Shown here in pieces: positions 31,458 through 40,843 of a stretch of DNA of 64,000 nt. Source of the DNA: Pinguiococcus pyrenoidosus. Its lineage: Eukaryota > Sar > Pinguiophyceae > Pinguiochrysidales > Pinguiochrysidaceae. Position 1 is the stretch's first letter. Each line of letters starts with the position of its first letter. Both the position numbers and the translations under genes were made by a program. Below the pieces are notes generated by a model. It was not told the DNA's origin, did not search any database, and saw only the letters and a list, made by a program, of their open reading frames with translations. The stretch covers positions 62,001 to 126,000 of the forward strand of contig JAAMXY010000127.1 of NCBI GenBank assembly GCA_019677205.1, in the 5' to 3' direction.

Positions 31458-33584
31458 TTACCATGTTGCCAGCCTCTTCAGGCTTTCGTCCACCAGCCAA
31501 TGCTCTTCTGGGCTTTGCGCCCAGACGCAGTAGTCGTTGAGAAAGATGGTGTTCAGGATGTAGTGCGTCTCCGATTTCTCAAGTCGTCGGCGGACCCTAC
31601 GCCAGATCATCAGGAGACGGCCAAGCGGAGACCTCGAGCGCCCCTGGTGCTACACTTTTGGAGAGGCCTCACCTGAGCAGTGCGTTCGAGACAGCGCGCC
31701 TCCCCAGCTGGAGCATGATGTGCACGTCGCGAAGGCACTTTCGCATCACATCCCACCTGGCGTCCAGCCTTGGGCATCAGCGCTCGGTTGCTCCGCCTGA
31801 CTTGCCATCCATCACTACGCAAGCGTCCGCACCTCCTCAAGTAGGGATACGTGAGAGCACGGCGAGCGCACTGCCGCACGCAGAGCTTCACCGCTTCCTC
31901 AATCTCCAGCGGTTCAGCACTCTCCACGATTTCCAGGGCCTCCACTCGACGACTTGGCAAGCGGATCTCCGGCTGCGAGTCGGGACCTTCCGTTGCCTCC
32001 GTTGCTTGTGGAGCGGAAGCGTAGACATGGTGCCAGGCCACCAAGAAGCTCAGGCTCGGGGACAGAGTCGCGATTGTCCACGCGGACTCGGGCCCATCTT
32101 CCCCTTTGCGGGCAAAACACCAGAGGAAACGTGGGTAAGGGCCCAACGGAGGGGACGAAGCGAAGCGCATCAAGGCAACTTGAAGCTACCTTGGCTGAAC
32201 CTCTCTTCATACGCCGCGCCGAACAAGATGTCCGCCGCACTGAGAGCCGCAGACAAGCAGATCCGGTCTCGCAACGCGCCTAAGATATCGTAAACCTTGA
32301 GGGGCGGAAATTTCCTTCTGACGTGAATCCGCGAGAAGAGGCCGTGCATACCGTCCGGAGGAAGCAGCTCCACTCGCGGCAGTTGTCGTAGCGTCGCTTC
32401 TTCTTCCTCTGCGAATCCGGGGAAAGACGCCACAAGGGGACTGTTGCTGCTTTTTCGGTCCTCTTTGGAAAGACCTCGAAAGGCGCGCAGGTGCGTATCC
32501 CAGGGACAGCAATGGTCCATCATCGCTCGATACAGGTAGTCGTCCTCTACGCTCTCATCCGCGCTGTCCGCCAGATAGCGGTCGGGATCAAATTTTGCAT
32601 TCTCCGCCGCCTCCATCAAAGCGAGACGTTCCCGAAACGGAAGCTGATCTGCGAGACGCATGAGGACGCGTTTCGTCCTTTGAGACCGAGGCGACCCCCA
32701 AAGCCAGGATCAGCATGCTGTTCGCACCTGCTACGTGCGAGCATTCGATGCAATCGAGCTGCTCCTCGCGGAGCGTCGTGAAGACGCCATGATACTTCTG
32801 ATTGAAGCCGTAGCCCATGCGCTGCTCATTTCGACCCAACAACTCCGCGCCATCCAGGCCCTTCGCCCCCTCCAGGCCCTTCGCCCCCTTCAGGCCCTTC
32901 GCCCCCTTCAGGCCCTTCGCCCCCTCCAGGCCCTTCGCCCCTTCCAACGCTGCCACATCTTCTTGCGTATCTGCGCCGCCGCCCTCCTCCTCTTCCTCCG
33001 CATCGCCCGCCTTTGCCTCCGTGCTGGACAAGACTTCAATCAGGGGTCCCGCGCGGCGAGGCGCTGGAGCGTGCTTCACAAGGAGGCGGCTTGTCAGATC
33101 CAGATCGGGAAAGACTTCGCCTGAAAGACTTTTGGCATCAGAACTCGGCAGCTCATACCCTCGAGACGCAGCACTTCGGAGACATTGCGAAGGTTTGCTC
33201 TCAAGCTCTCACCGGGGTTTGCCTTCGGTACATGCACGGTGATCGTGCCATGCTCGTCGTTGACATCATAGACCCCTTTGCACCTGCCGAGGCCGAGTCT
33301 GAGCCCGAGCCTTGGCCAGCCAATGCTTCCCTATCATACCTGTCGTCGTCCACGACTTCTCCCGGTAACAACAGCTTCAGTAGGAAGGGCTTGCAGAAGA
33401 AGCTGAAGTTCCTGCCGTCAAGGTGCGTCTCCGCCTCGCTGACGCGGACCTATGGGAACGCGAGGCTTCTTAGGCCACACCCCCCCTGCTTCTGGCAGCT
33501 CCCAGACCCTACCCATGGCACGCGGATGACAATGTACAGAAATTCGTCGTCTTGGCGAAGGGAAAACCGCGGCGTTCTTGGCAT
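31458..33584 (-). CDS. SHQ1: SHQ1, H/ACA snoRNP assembly chaperone
   Basis: Eight exons (minus): 33513-33584, 33340-33449, 33213-33283, 32728-33120, 32190-32648, 31833-32103, 31673-31756, 31458-31596; 532 aa with all phases consistent. The N-terminal CS-like domain begins MPRTPRFSLRQDDEFLYIVI and continues RVPWVRVSEAET, FSFFCKPFLLKLLLPGEVVD and GTITVHVPKA. The SHQ1 domain follows: MGYGFNQKYHGVFTTLREEQ, AKFDPDRYLAD, ESAWTIATLSPSLSF, RCLRDVHIML-like helix VMRKCLRDVHIMLQLGRRAV, and LNDYCVWAQ. Human SHQ1 has the same blocks in the same order (YGFGNL, KFDPDHYLAD, ESAWNIRKLSP, DYCVW). SHQ1 protects dyskerin/Cbf5 before RNP assembly. An acidic linker holds a (KGLEGA)n repeat. Confidence 0.9.
32854..32943 (-). 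repeat. 18-bp coding minisatellite in SHQ1
   Basis: About five copies of an 18-bp unit (caggcccttcgccccctc and variants ending cccctt) encode six-residue repeats GAKGLE/GAKGLK on the minus strand, in the linker between the CS and SHQ1 domains. The unit length is a multiple of three, so copy-number change keeps the frame. Confidence 0.9.
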
Positions 33585-34055
33585 CTTCAGGTACTCCACC
33601 GAGAAATTCTCACTGACGCAGTATCATGTGGACGCCATTGGACTGCCTGATCATCAGAAACCTCTTCTCGCGTCTATTACGTCCTTGAAAGTGAGGCTGA
33701 GAGCCCCAAAAAGGGTATTTAACGCCACTCGCGGCGCTTTTTTCGCCCATTTCTCGCTTCCGCGATCGCTAAATCCGGATATTCTGTATCGATAGTGTCC
33801 AACTATCCAAGGTGTTCCGATCAATTTCGATTTTCGACTCTCCTTCGAGTTCCACGGCACTCCCCTGTGCTACATGACAAGAAGAACTCTGCATCGCTCG
33901 GAATTGGCAGATACCGAAATCTCGGTCTCCATTTTCTTCCGCAAAAATCTCTTTTGGAGAAATCGGTGTCAACGCCGCACAAACCGCCTTCGAAAGGCTC
34001 TCCGGCTCTTCGGCTCTATCCGACTGTCTGCGGAAGCTGTAGAAAAGCGCGAAAG
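33585..34055. other. Divergent promoter region, SHQ1 / FUN14
   Basis: 471 bp between outward-facing starts. It is somewhat AT-richer around 33710-33830 (the gcgatcgc and atccggatat palindromes are visible). No coding content was recognised. Confidence 0.45.
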
Positions 34056-34864
34056 ATGCGTGTCACAGTGGCGTTCCTGGCGATTCAGCTCGCTCTGCCC
34101 ACTTTCGCCTTTGTTTCCGGTGGATCCTCGTGGATTTCCCGCGCTCGCAGGCGCGTACACTAAGCGTTTTGGGCGTTTTGCAGGCCAGAGACATCCCATC
34201 AACAACAACAACCCGTTTAAGCGCTTCCAGAACCTCATGGACCGCGTCCAGGACGAAGGCCCTCAGGTTGGTTGGGCAGATCCCGCCGGTCCTCCAAAGA
34301 GACTCCAACGCCTCCGCTGGGTCCCAGGCTATCTTTCGCCCTTTGGAGTCGCAGAACTCCGTACGCTTCGGCGCCGGCATGATCACCGGCTTTGTGGCGC
34401 TGAGCACCATCAAGTCCATCGGAAAGGTGCGAGAAAAGCTGGCCTGCCGAGGTTTCCACGTGGAGACACGGGGGGGTTGACGGACGGCGGCCTTTCGCTA
34501 GGCGTTCATCGGCATGGCGGCCGGCGCGGCCTTCCTGACGTGGCTGCTGAACTCTCGGAACAAAGTGGAAGACGACCTCGGGATCAAAGTGACGGTGGAC
34601 TCCGACAAGATCCGCAGGAGCCTCATCAACGTCGTGGACCTGGATCGGAACGGCGTTTTCGACATGAACGACTTCGAGGTAAGAAGCACCCCGTCCTCTG
34701 CGTGGCTGGGCGAGCCAAGGAGGAGGTGGACTGACGCGAAGCACCGCTGCATAACTTAGGCGGGAGTCGGGAAGGTCTGGGGAGCCACCAAGCCCCTGAT
34801 CCAGAAGTTTAAGGTGTTTGCGCTCGGCTGCGGACTGGGCGTCGGCCTCGCGTTCCTCTTGTAG
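34056..34864 (+). CDS. FUN14-family membrane protein with plastid-type presequence
   Basis: Five exons, 34056-34119, 34184-34266, 34355-34426, 34502-34678 and 34760-34864; 166 aa, all phases consistent. The N-terminus is a signal peptide (MRVTVAFLAIQLALPTFA) followed by Phe-Val-Ser-Gly, an ASAFAP-type context. The body follows FUN14 domain proteins: a Gly-rich helix (GAGMITGFVALSTIKSIGK), a second helix (AFIGMAAGAAFLTWLLN), an amphipathic insert with an EF-hand-like loop (DLDRNGVFDMNDFE), and a final Gly-zipper helix (FALGCGLGVGLAFLL). Plant FUN14 proteins have the same DxNxDGxxDxxD insert. Animal FUNDC1 is a mitophagy receptor; here the presequence argues for a plastid or endomembrane location instead. 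Confidence 0.8.
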
Positions 34865-35333
34865 ACAGCATAAGAGCTCTTCGGAAGCGCGCGAGGGACA
34901 GTAGGAGCTGAGGCGTCTGGCCATCGTCCTGTGAATCTCAAGTCAACACTCTCCAGCCATAGCAAGGCAAAAGACCACGTTTCGTCCGGAGCTCACCACA
35001 GTCTGTGTGACGATTCCCTGAGGAGCCAGACGGCGCAAACATACTACGCATCACATTCGAGTCGCCACCACTTAAGGGGCGCCTCTCTCCCCGCAAAGTG
35101 CACCCTTCGCAAAGCACCCTGGCAGGTCATACCACACACGCGGTGTCATCACCACGGCGAAAGCTCGCATCAGCACAAGTTCGAAACGCATCGAACGCTC
35201 CGTCAGACATTCCCATTCTCATCCGGAAGAGGCTCATAGTACGCGTGGCGCTCGCGCGACACGTAGATCCCGCAAATCGCAAGCGCGAGGAGCGCTCCTG
35301 GTGGGCGGGGCAAGGATGTCAGGCTCGGGGCGC
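34865..35333. other. Convergent intergenic region
   Basis: 469 bp between the FUN14 stop and the papain-like protease stop. No gene or repeat was recognised. Confidence 0.45.
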
Positions 35334-36866
35334 TTAGGTACGCTGGGACGCAGGCGTACCGAATAGGCCCGCCAGCAGCTGCGAGAGCCACGGTGGCAAG
35401 GAATTGATCCATTGAACAAAAGCGCTCCTGAGCTTCCCCAGCCAGCGCTGCAGCCAGCTCTCATGCGATTCCACGGGACTGCCCGGGTCGCCGCCTTCGC
35501 GTTTGGAAAGCAAGCACAAGGAGAGATGAGGATCCAGAGAAGCGGACTGGCGCCATGCGGCCACGTACCGGCTCCACCCACCGCCACAGACGCTGCCAAA
35601 GTGATGCCACAAATCCCGGCGGGTCCGATCACGCTTGCCTGTAAATCAACATGACGTGCGTCACAGCTACCCCATACATACCGCGTCGCTTGTTCCGTTC
35701 CAGAGCGCCTACCTTCGAATCCCGTGGCGCATTTGGATCCGGCTGGACCGTCCGCAGCAGGCGAATGTACCCATCTTCGCCCCACTCGACGCCCCAGGAA
35801 TTGCGTGCGATCCAGAAGTCCACTCCCGTCTTATTGTCGTGCCCGTATCCGACAAGAAGGAGAGCGTGATTGAGCTCCTGGCCACAGTTGGGGTCGTCGT
35901 GAATGCCACCGGAGTACAGCAAGAATCCGGGACTGCTACCGCAGACGCCCACCGCCACAGGGCCAATGTTCACCTGGACCGAAGCGCACAATCAGACGCC
36001 CCGCCAGACGGGGAAGCAGCATCCTTTGGCCGTACCGCCTCCAAGAGAGCGTGCTCATCCAGTGGCCGGACGACGCCGAAGCCAGTGATGGTGGACACCC
36101 GATGCAACGTCGTAGGACAGTCAGACTCTCTCCCTAGAGGACAAGCACGCTATCAGACGACGCCCGCCGCTTCGTGGAGCGTGGAAGGCCACCTCGATAA
36201 GGGTACTCGGTGTCGGCGGCCAAGCCATTGTCAAGGATGAACGAGTACGACAGCAAGGGGTTGCCGCCGGCGCAGCCCAGATTCTGCTGGCGGTCGCAAT
36301 CGACCAGCTGCTGCGGACTCAGCATCGTGAGCTTCCCCGTGTTCTGCGCCACGCTGCCCTCGACGGTGCCCGTGGCCACGAAGGCCCAGCAGCTGCCACA
36401 CTGCCCCTAGGCAGCGGCACATCCCAGGTCAGCTCCGACCGCCTCCGCCACGAGAGGACGTCGCCCACCTGGTTGCGAACCGGAGTCACGATCGAGTGGC
36501 CCAGAGGGTTGTCGTCGGTGCTCCAGTCCAAGTGATCCAGCAGCTCGTTGCTCCTCCGCCGCAGATCCTGCAAGGTTTCACGCCGCGTTATCTTCGCTTC
36601 CGCCCCACGGCGCCCGCTCCCTCTAGTGCCACTACCTCCGCCACGCCCACGGGAGTCTTCCACCACACGGGTTCTCCCTGTGCAGTGTCCAGCTGTCGCT
36701 GACTTTCAAACGTCTCCAGCATGGCGATCTGCCGCCGCAGCTCCAAGGGCACGTCAACGGGGCTGTCGAACAGGGCCGTTCTCAGCGCCACGGGGTCCAT
36801 GGCCTCTCTGCCACCCAGGGCGACTGGGCTGGCGAGGACCAGGAGCCACCATGTCGAGACGGCCAT
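35334..36866 (-). CDS. Papain-family (C1A) cysteine protease
   Basis: Seven exons (minus): 36636-36866, 36469-36567, 36193-36406, 36036-36133, 35713-35973, 35569-35638, 35334-35494; 377 aa. It starts with a signal peptide ([18 protein letters not shown]), then a prosegment of ~70 residues without a clear ERFNIN motif, then the mature domain from LDWST. Active-site residues are intact: Cys116 in GQCGSCWAF, His250 in [11 protein letters not shown], Asn272 in [17 protein letters not shown]. After the usual end (RDSK) there is an unusual ~75-residue C-terminal extension, with a hydrophobic stretch in exon 6 ([19 protein letters not shown]) and an amphipathic [13 protein letters not shown] ... [13 protein letters not shown] tail. 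That suggests membrane association of a vacuolar or secreted protease. Confidence 0.87.
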
Positions 36867-37576
36867 CCCTGCGGCGTTTCTGCGGCGTCGAGAGGCGAAC
36901 TTGACGGCTTAGTCGCGTGATTCTCTATATGATAGTGGGAGAGAATCACGTGATCGGTTGACTGACGTCGGCGCTGCGGAGTCGGGATCGGCGATTCGGG
37001 AGCGTTCTGTGTGCGATGCGAGGATGCTTCATGCGCGCGTCCAGAGGCTTCGGGGCGGGGGCAAGGTGTAGGGCGTGGGCAATGGCATGGGAGTGCCGCG
37101 CCTTGCGTGCGCTTGCCAGTCCTGTGTTGAGTTTCGTGGAAGTTCGCGAACTGCGTATCCAAGCAAGTTGCAAGCCGACATTCTTCTCTCATGGATTCCG
37201 CGTTCTCATCGCTCGGTGTTTCATCCTGAACCCATTGACGCCGTAGACCGTTTGGTCGTCGGTCCACGAGGGCCTTGTCGCACTGTGTCCGCTAGCGTCC
37301 CGAAGCGCGTCTCATAGATCCAGCGGACGTGTCTCTCTGACGCTTCGTCCCTTTCATTTTTTCTTCGCGGTGTCGTCCACGCTGGTGCTGCACACCTTCC
37401 CTTGTATTTAGCATTCGATTTGCCATCCCAAGCTTCAGTGGTGGTGCTGCTGGTCTTCGCGACTTGCCTTCCTCACGCTTGCCGGGAAAGGCCGATTTGC
37501 CCTGCCCTGCGCTGCGCTGCCAAGCATCCGGCATTTGGACAAAACTTGCCGAGTAGTTCCACGTGCCAAGCAGTAG
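36867..37576. other. Intergenic region upstream of the papain gene
   Basis: 710 bp between the protease start and the MCM8 stop (both minus strand). Apart from the inverted repeat at 36916-36950 no structure or coding content was recognised. Frames crossing it are short and overlapping. Confidence 0.45.
36916..36950. promoter_or_regulatory. 11-bp perfect inverted repeat near the papain start
   Basis: Arms cgtgattctct (36916-36926) and agagaatcacg (36940-36950) are exact reverse complements separated by 13 bp. The element sits 50 bp upstream of the protease ATG. It could be a dimeric regulator site or a 5'UTR hairpin; the sequence shows only the symmetry. Confidence 0.45.
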
Positions 37577-39940
37577 CTACGTCCCCTGTGACAGCGACGT
37601 CCCCTGCAGTGCAAACAGGCCGGGACCTTTGCGCAAGAGGTAGCACTCATGCCTCATCACCTCCAGCAGATTCTCGAAATCCATGCCTCGCATGCCCATC
37701 AGTCCCGCATTCTCGCGCAACTCCGTGAGGCTGAGAAGAGGGCTGCGTTTCCGCATGGTCACTTGCTGCAGACGCTTGACGAGCCTTTTCAGGCGCGAAG
37801 ACAAGCCTTGACCGCCGCCTTTTCCGCCTGCGCCTGTGCCAAAGCCGGAGTCGAAGTCCAGACCCAGGCCTTCGCTGCCGGCTTGGAGCATGCTCTCCTG
37901 CATGAGCGCGACCACCTCGTGCGCGTCGTTTTCCGTCACGATCTCTCTCAGGGACAATTTTGCCCTCGCCTCTGCGAGACGGATGAGCGACTCGAGCTGG
38001 CGCGTCGTCACCGGTACGCCGCCTTGCCTGCTACCCTTTCGCATCTCCTTGAACTGGTCCTGCAGCACGCGGGCCGCTTTCGGGCAGAGTCGCGGCCGAC
38101 AGAAGGCCTTGCAATACGCGAGGTACTTGCGAAGCATGGCCGGCGGCAGGAACTTCAGCGAGGCTTCGGTCTGGTGCATCTGCCTCCCGTACATGCCACA
38201 CACGCGGCGAAGGTACGTGGAGAGGCCCTCGTCCTCGAATGCTCGGAAGGCGAAGTCTCGGCAGCTCTCGTTCACCTCCTCGGGGGGGATGGCGAGTTGC
38301 ATGCTGCGATCCGCCTCATCCCTTGGATACGCTTCAGGGAGGCATCCGCTGTGTGCTGACATGACATGCCTGGACAGCATCGCGTCCCTCTCGGCGTCGG
38401 GATCGTCCACCAGGATGAACACCAGGTCGAAGCGGCTGAGCAGCGCCGAGCTCATCTTCAGGTTCTCTCGCACGGTCAGGCCTCGGTTGTAGTTGCCACC
38501 GATCGGGTTCGCGGCCGCGAGGATCGCGCATCGGCAGCTCAGCGTGGCGACAACACCACCCTTGGCAATGCTCACCCGCTGCTGCTCCATTGCCTCCAGG
38601 AGGGCGCTGTGATGCTGATGCATCTTGTCAAACTCGTCCAGGCAGCACACACCCTGATCGCTCAACACGAGCGCACCTGCCTCTAGGCTGGTGTCGCGGC
38701 CGTCCTTGTGCGCCGTGACGGTGAGGCCCGTGGCCGTGGTCGTGTTGCCACAGACGTAGACGCTTCGCGGTGCACAGGCCGCCGCCGCGATCAGCATCTG
38801 ACTCTTCCCCATCCCTGGATCACCGACGACGATCACGTGGGGATCTGCTCGCAGCGGCACGTCAGCAGGTCGCTGGGTGCCGCCAACGAGCGCCAGCAGA
38901 AGGCCCATCTTCACGAGCTCCTGTCCCTGGATGCCCGGCGCCAGGCTCGCAATCAGCAAGGGAAGCGGCAACGCGTTTCGCGCCACCTTGGCGACCAGCT
39001 GCAGTTCCGCGGCAGAGAAGCGAAGGCCACTGGCGACCTTGTCGTCCGAGTGACTCCGCGAAGCTACGGCGGAACGCGTATTGGCCACGCTGTTGGCCAG
39101 AATGTAGAGCACAAACAGGCTCGACTCGAGGGCTTTCTTCCCGCCCTGCCCAGCGGACAGCATCGCGTTCTGGGTTGACACCACTCCCGCGACTCGCACG
39201 ACGTCCCCGGGGACGCCGGAGTCCACGAGCGGCCCTCGGAGCTCCACCGCAATGCTGGCTGGCACTCGCCCCGCCTCGACGCATTCCGTGTCCATCTCCT
39301 GAAGCCGAAGCTTCTGGTGATCCACCGTCACCGCGGTGTCCCTCAGCAGCTCGAAGCGGTTGGAGCGGCAGCGCGACGTGAGACAGCGCTTCGGATACTC
39401 AAAGTTGCCATCCACGAAATGCTTGGTCACGGCACCGCCACACTTGCAGCACTCAAAGTCCACCTGCACCACCAAGGGCCGCACAGAGGAAGCCCGGATG
39501 ATGCTGCCCGTCACCTCCACCAACCGCCCCGCGACATGACTGCGCACGGCAGCGAGCGGCAGGCTGGGCTTCACGTTGATGAACTGGGCCACGAGCGCCT
39601 CCTCGGGCACGTCGATGCCCAGGCGTCGCATGGCCACCAGAATGGCCAGACTCACGCATCCGATGGACTTCGCCGGCTGCTCATGTAACACTCTGCTGAA
39701 GTCTCGCAGAGGGACCGCCTCGCAGAAGCTGGAGAAGTCGAAGGAGTATGTCGCGCGGCTGCTCTTCAGACACTCGCCGTTGAGGACCGTAGCAGCTCCC
39801 GGAGACGCGAGGAAAGCGCCGAGGACCGCGATCAACGTCAGGCGCCCATCGCCGTCTGCGGCTTCGGCTTCGCCGTCGAAGTACGTCGGCCACACCGCGC
39901 GAAGTTCTCGAAGCTCTTCAGGATTCAGCTGCTCAGTCAT
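37577..39940 (-). CDS. MCM8: MCM8 replicative/recombination helicase
   Basis: Single exon of 787 aa with the first ATG at 39940 (the frame is open 51 bp further but without ATG). Features: N-terminal MCM domain; zinc ribbon with CCKCG and CLTSRC pairs; AAA+ core with Walker A GDPGMGKS (Lys379), Walker B/MCM signature CCLDEFDKM (Asp435-Glu436), a sensor segment ILAAANPIGGNYNRGLTVRE and the arginine finger LLSRFDLVF; C-terminal winged helix. VYVCGNTTTATGLTVT and LEAGALVLSDQGVCCLDEFD identify MCM8 rather than MCM2-7 or MCM9. MCM8 works with MCM9 in homologous recombination. An 800-codon gene without introns is unusual beside its neighbours. Confidence 0.93.
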   Translation of the reverse strand: MTEQLNPEELRELRAVWPTYFDGEAEAADGDGRLTLIAVLGAFLASPGAATVLNGECLKSSRATYSFDFSSFCEAVPLRDFSRVLHEQPAKSIGCVSLAILVAMRRLGIDVPEEALVAQFINVKPSLPLAAVRSHVAGRLVEVTGSIIRASSVRPLVVQVDFECCKCGGAVTKHFVDGNFEYPKRCLTSRCRSNRFELLRDTAVTVDHQKLRLQEMDTECVEAGRVPASIAVELRGPLVDSGVPGDVVRVAGVVSTQNAMLSAGQGGKKALESSLFVLYILANSVANTRSAVASRSHSDDKVASGLRFSAAELQLVAKVARNALPLPLLIASLAPGIQGQELVKMGLLLALVGGTQRPADVPLRADPHVIVVGDPGMGKSQMLIAAAACAPRSVYVCGNTTTATGLTVTAHKDGRDTSLEAGALVLSDQGVCCLDEFDKMHQHHSALLEAMEQQRVSIAKGGVVATLSCRCAILAAANPIGGNYNRGLTVRENLKMSSALLSRFDLVFILVDDPDAERDAMLSRHVMSAHSGCLPEAYPRDEADRSMQLAIPPEEVNESCRDFAFRAFEDEGLSTYLRRVCGMYGRQMHQTEASLKFLPPAMLRKYLAYCKAFCRPRLCPKAARVLQDQFKEMRKGSRQGGVPVTTRQLESLIRLAEARAKLSLREIVTENDAHEVVALMQESMLQAGSEGLGLDFDSGFGTGAGGKGGGQGLSSRLKRLVKRLQQVTMRKRSPLLSLTELRENAGLMGMRGMDFENLLEVMRHECYLLRKGPGLFALQGTSLSQGT

Positions 39941-40843
39941 GGCTGCGGAGTCGCAGTCGAGTCCGCTTCGGAGAGCGCAGCCCAACGCCAAACACGGCGG
40001 ACTTCGGAAGCTGCGCTTCTCCCGCTTCCCGGGTATTCCGAGCCTGCGGCCTTCTGGGTCAGCGAGTTGTGCTTGTGTCCCTTTGCAAGAGCCTTCCTTG
40101 GGATACTTCAGAGAACGTGCGGGAGAGAAAGGAGAGAGGAAAACGGCGAAGAATCGGGAGTCGGGAGAGAGATGCGGAGGATCTTTCGAACGAAAATGGC
40201 GGGAGAATCGCTGGCTAGGAAAAGTTTAAAGTATGAAAGATACTTATTAGAATGGAAGATGCTAGAATATTTAAACAAGTAAGTTCCTCGAGCCAATGAG
40301 GTATCGTTTGCTGACGCAATTTGCCAAGTGTTCCTCCAAGTCTACGCGACATTAGCTTCAGCAAAGCCCTCTTCTCAACATTTTCTGACGTAGAAAAACT
40401 GAAGATCCTGTAACGAGGATGCTTGGTGTCAAGGATGTAGCTCTTATAATTTAAAATAAATTAAACACATTACTACTCACAAATATGATGTCAAGCATAG
40501 AGCTCCCCAGAGGCCCTTTTTGCACAGTTTCCCCCTTTTCGCTAAGTTCCGCCAACGTTCCGTCAGGCCTGACTCTCCTTCCAACGCCGTCTGCCTCTGC
40601 GGTCTCTTGCACCAAGGGGTCTCACAACTCCTCCAAGCGCACTTTCCAACTGCCCTGCGCTCCCAGGACCCCCTGCCTCAGCCTCCCCATTGCGATGGGC
40701 TTCCACTATCACACTCCGGCCAAGAGGTGCGTGGCCTCCCGGGAGCTCCAGTCCTCCCTCCTTCTTCCTTCCTCCCTCCTTCTTCCTTCCTCCCTCCTTC
40801 TTCCTTCCTCCCAAGCCTTTGTCATGCCCGTGTTGCTAAAGCG
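39941..40843. other. Intergenic region between MCM8 and the duplicated block
   Basis: 903 bp upstream of MCM8 (minus) and of the repeat-protein gene (plus). It contains an AT-rich island at 40200-40275 and 40430-40490 (e.g. tataatttaaaataaattaa), a CCAAT motif at 40293-40297, and a short pyrimidine minisatellite (40753-40811). A long open frame across 40485-41126 has no recognisable protein content. Confidence 0.5.
40753..40811. repeat. 18-bp pyrimidine tandem repeat
   Basis: About three copies of tccctccttcttccttcc in tandem, ending about 30 bp before the start of the duplicated block (40844). The array is absent at the other copy, so it marks sequence next to the duplication boundary. Confidence 0.9.

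Noticed and set aside
32735-33242. Plus-strand frames with PFAPSRP repeats
   Set aside because: Antisense of the SHQ1 GAKGLE minisatellite, whose minus-strand reading is supported by flanking SHQ1 homology.
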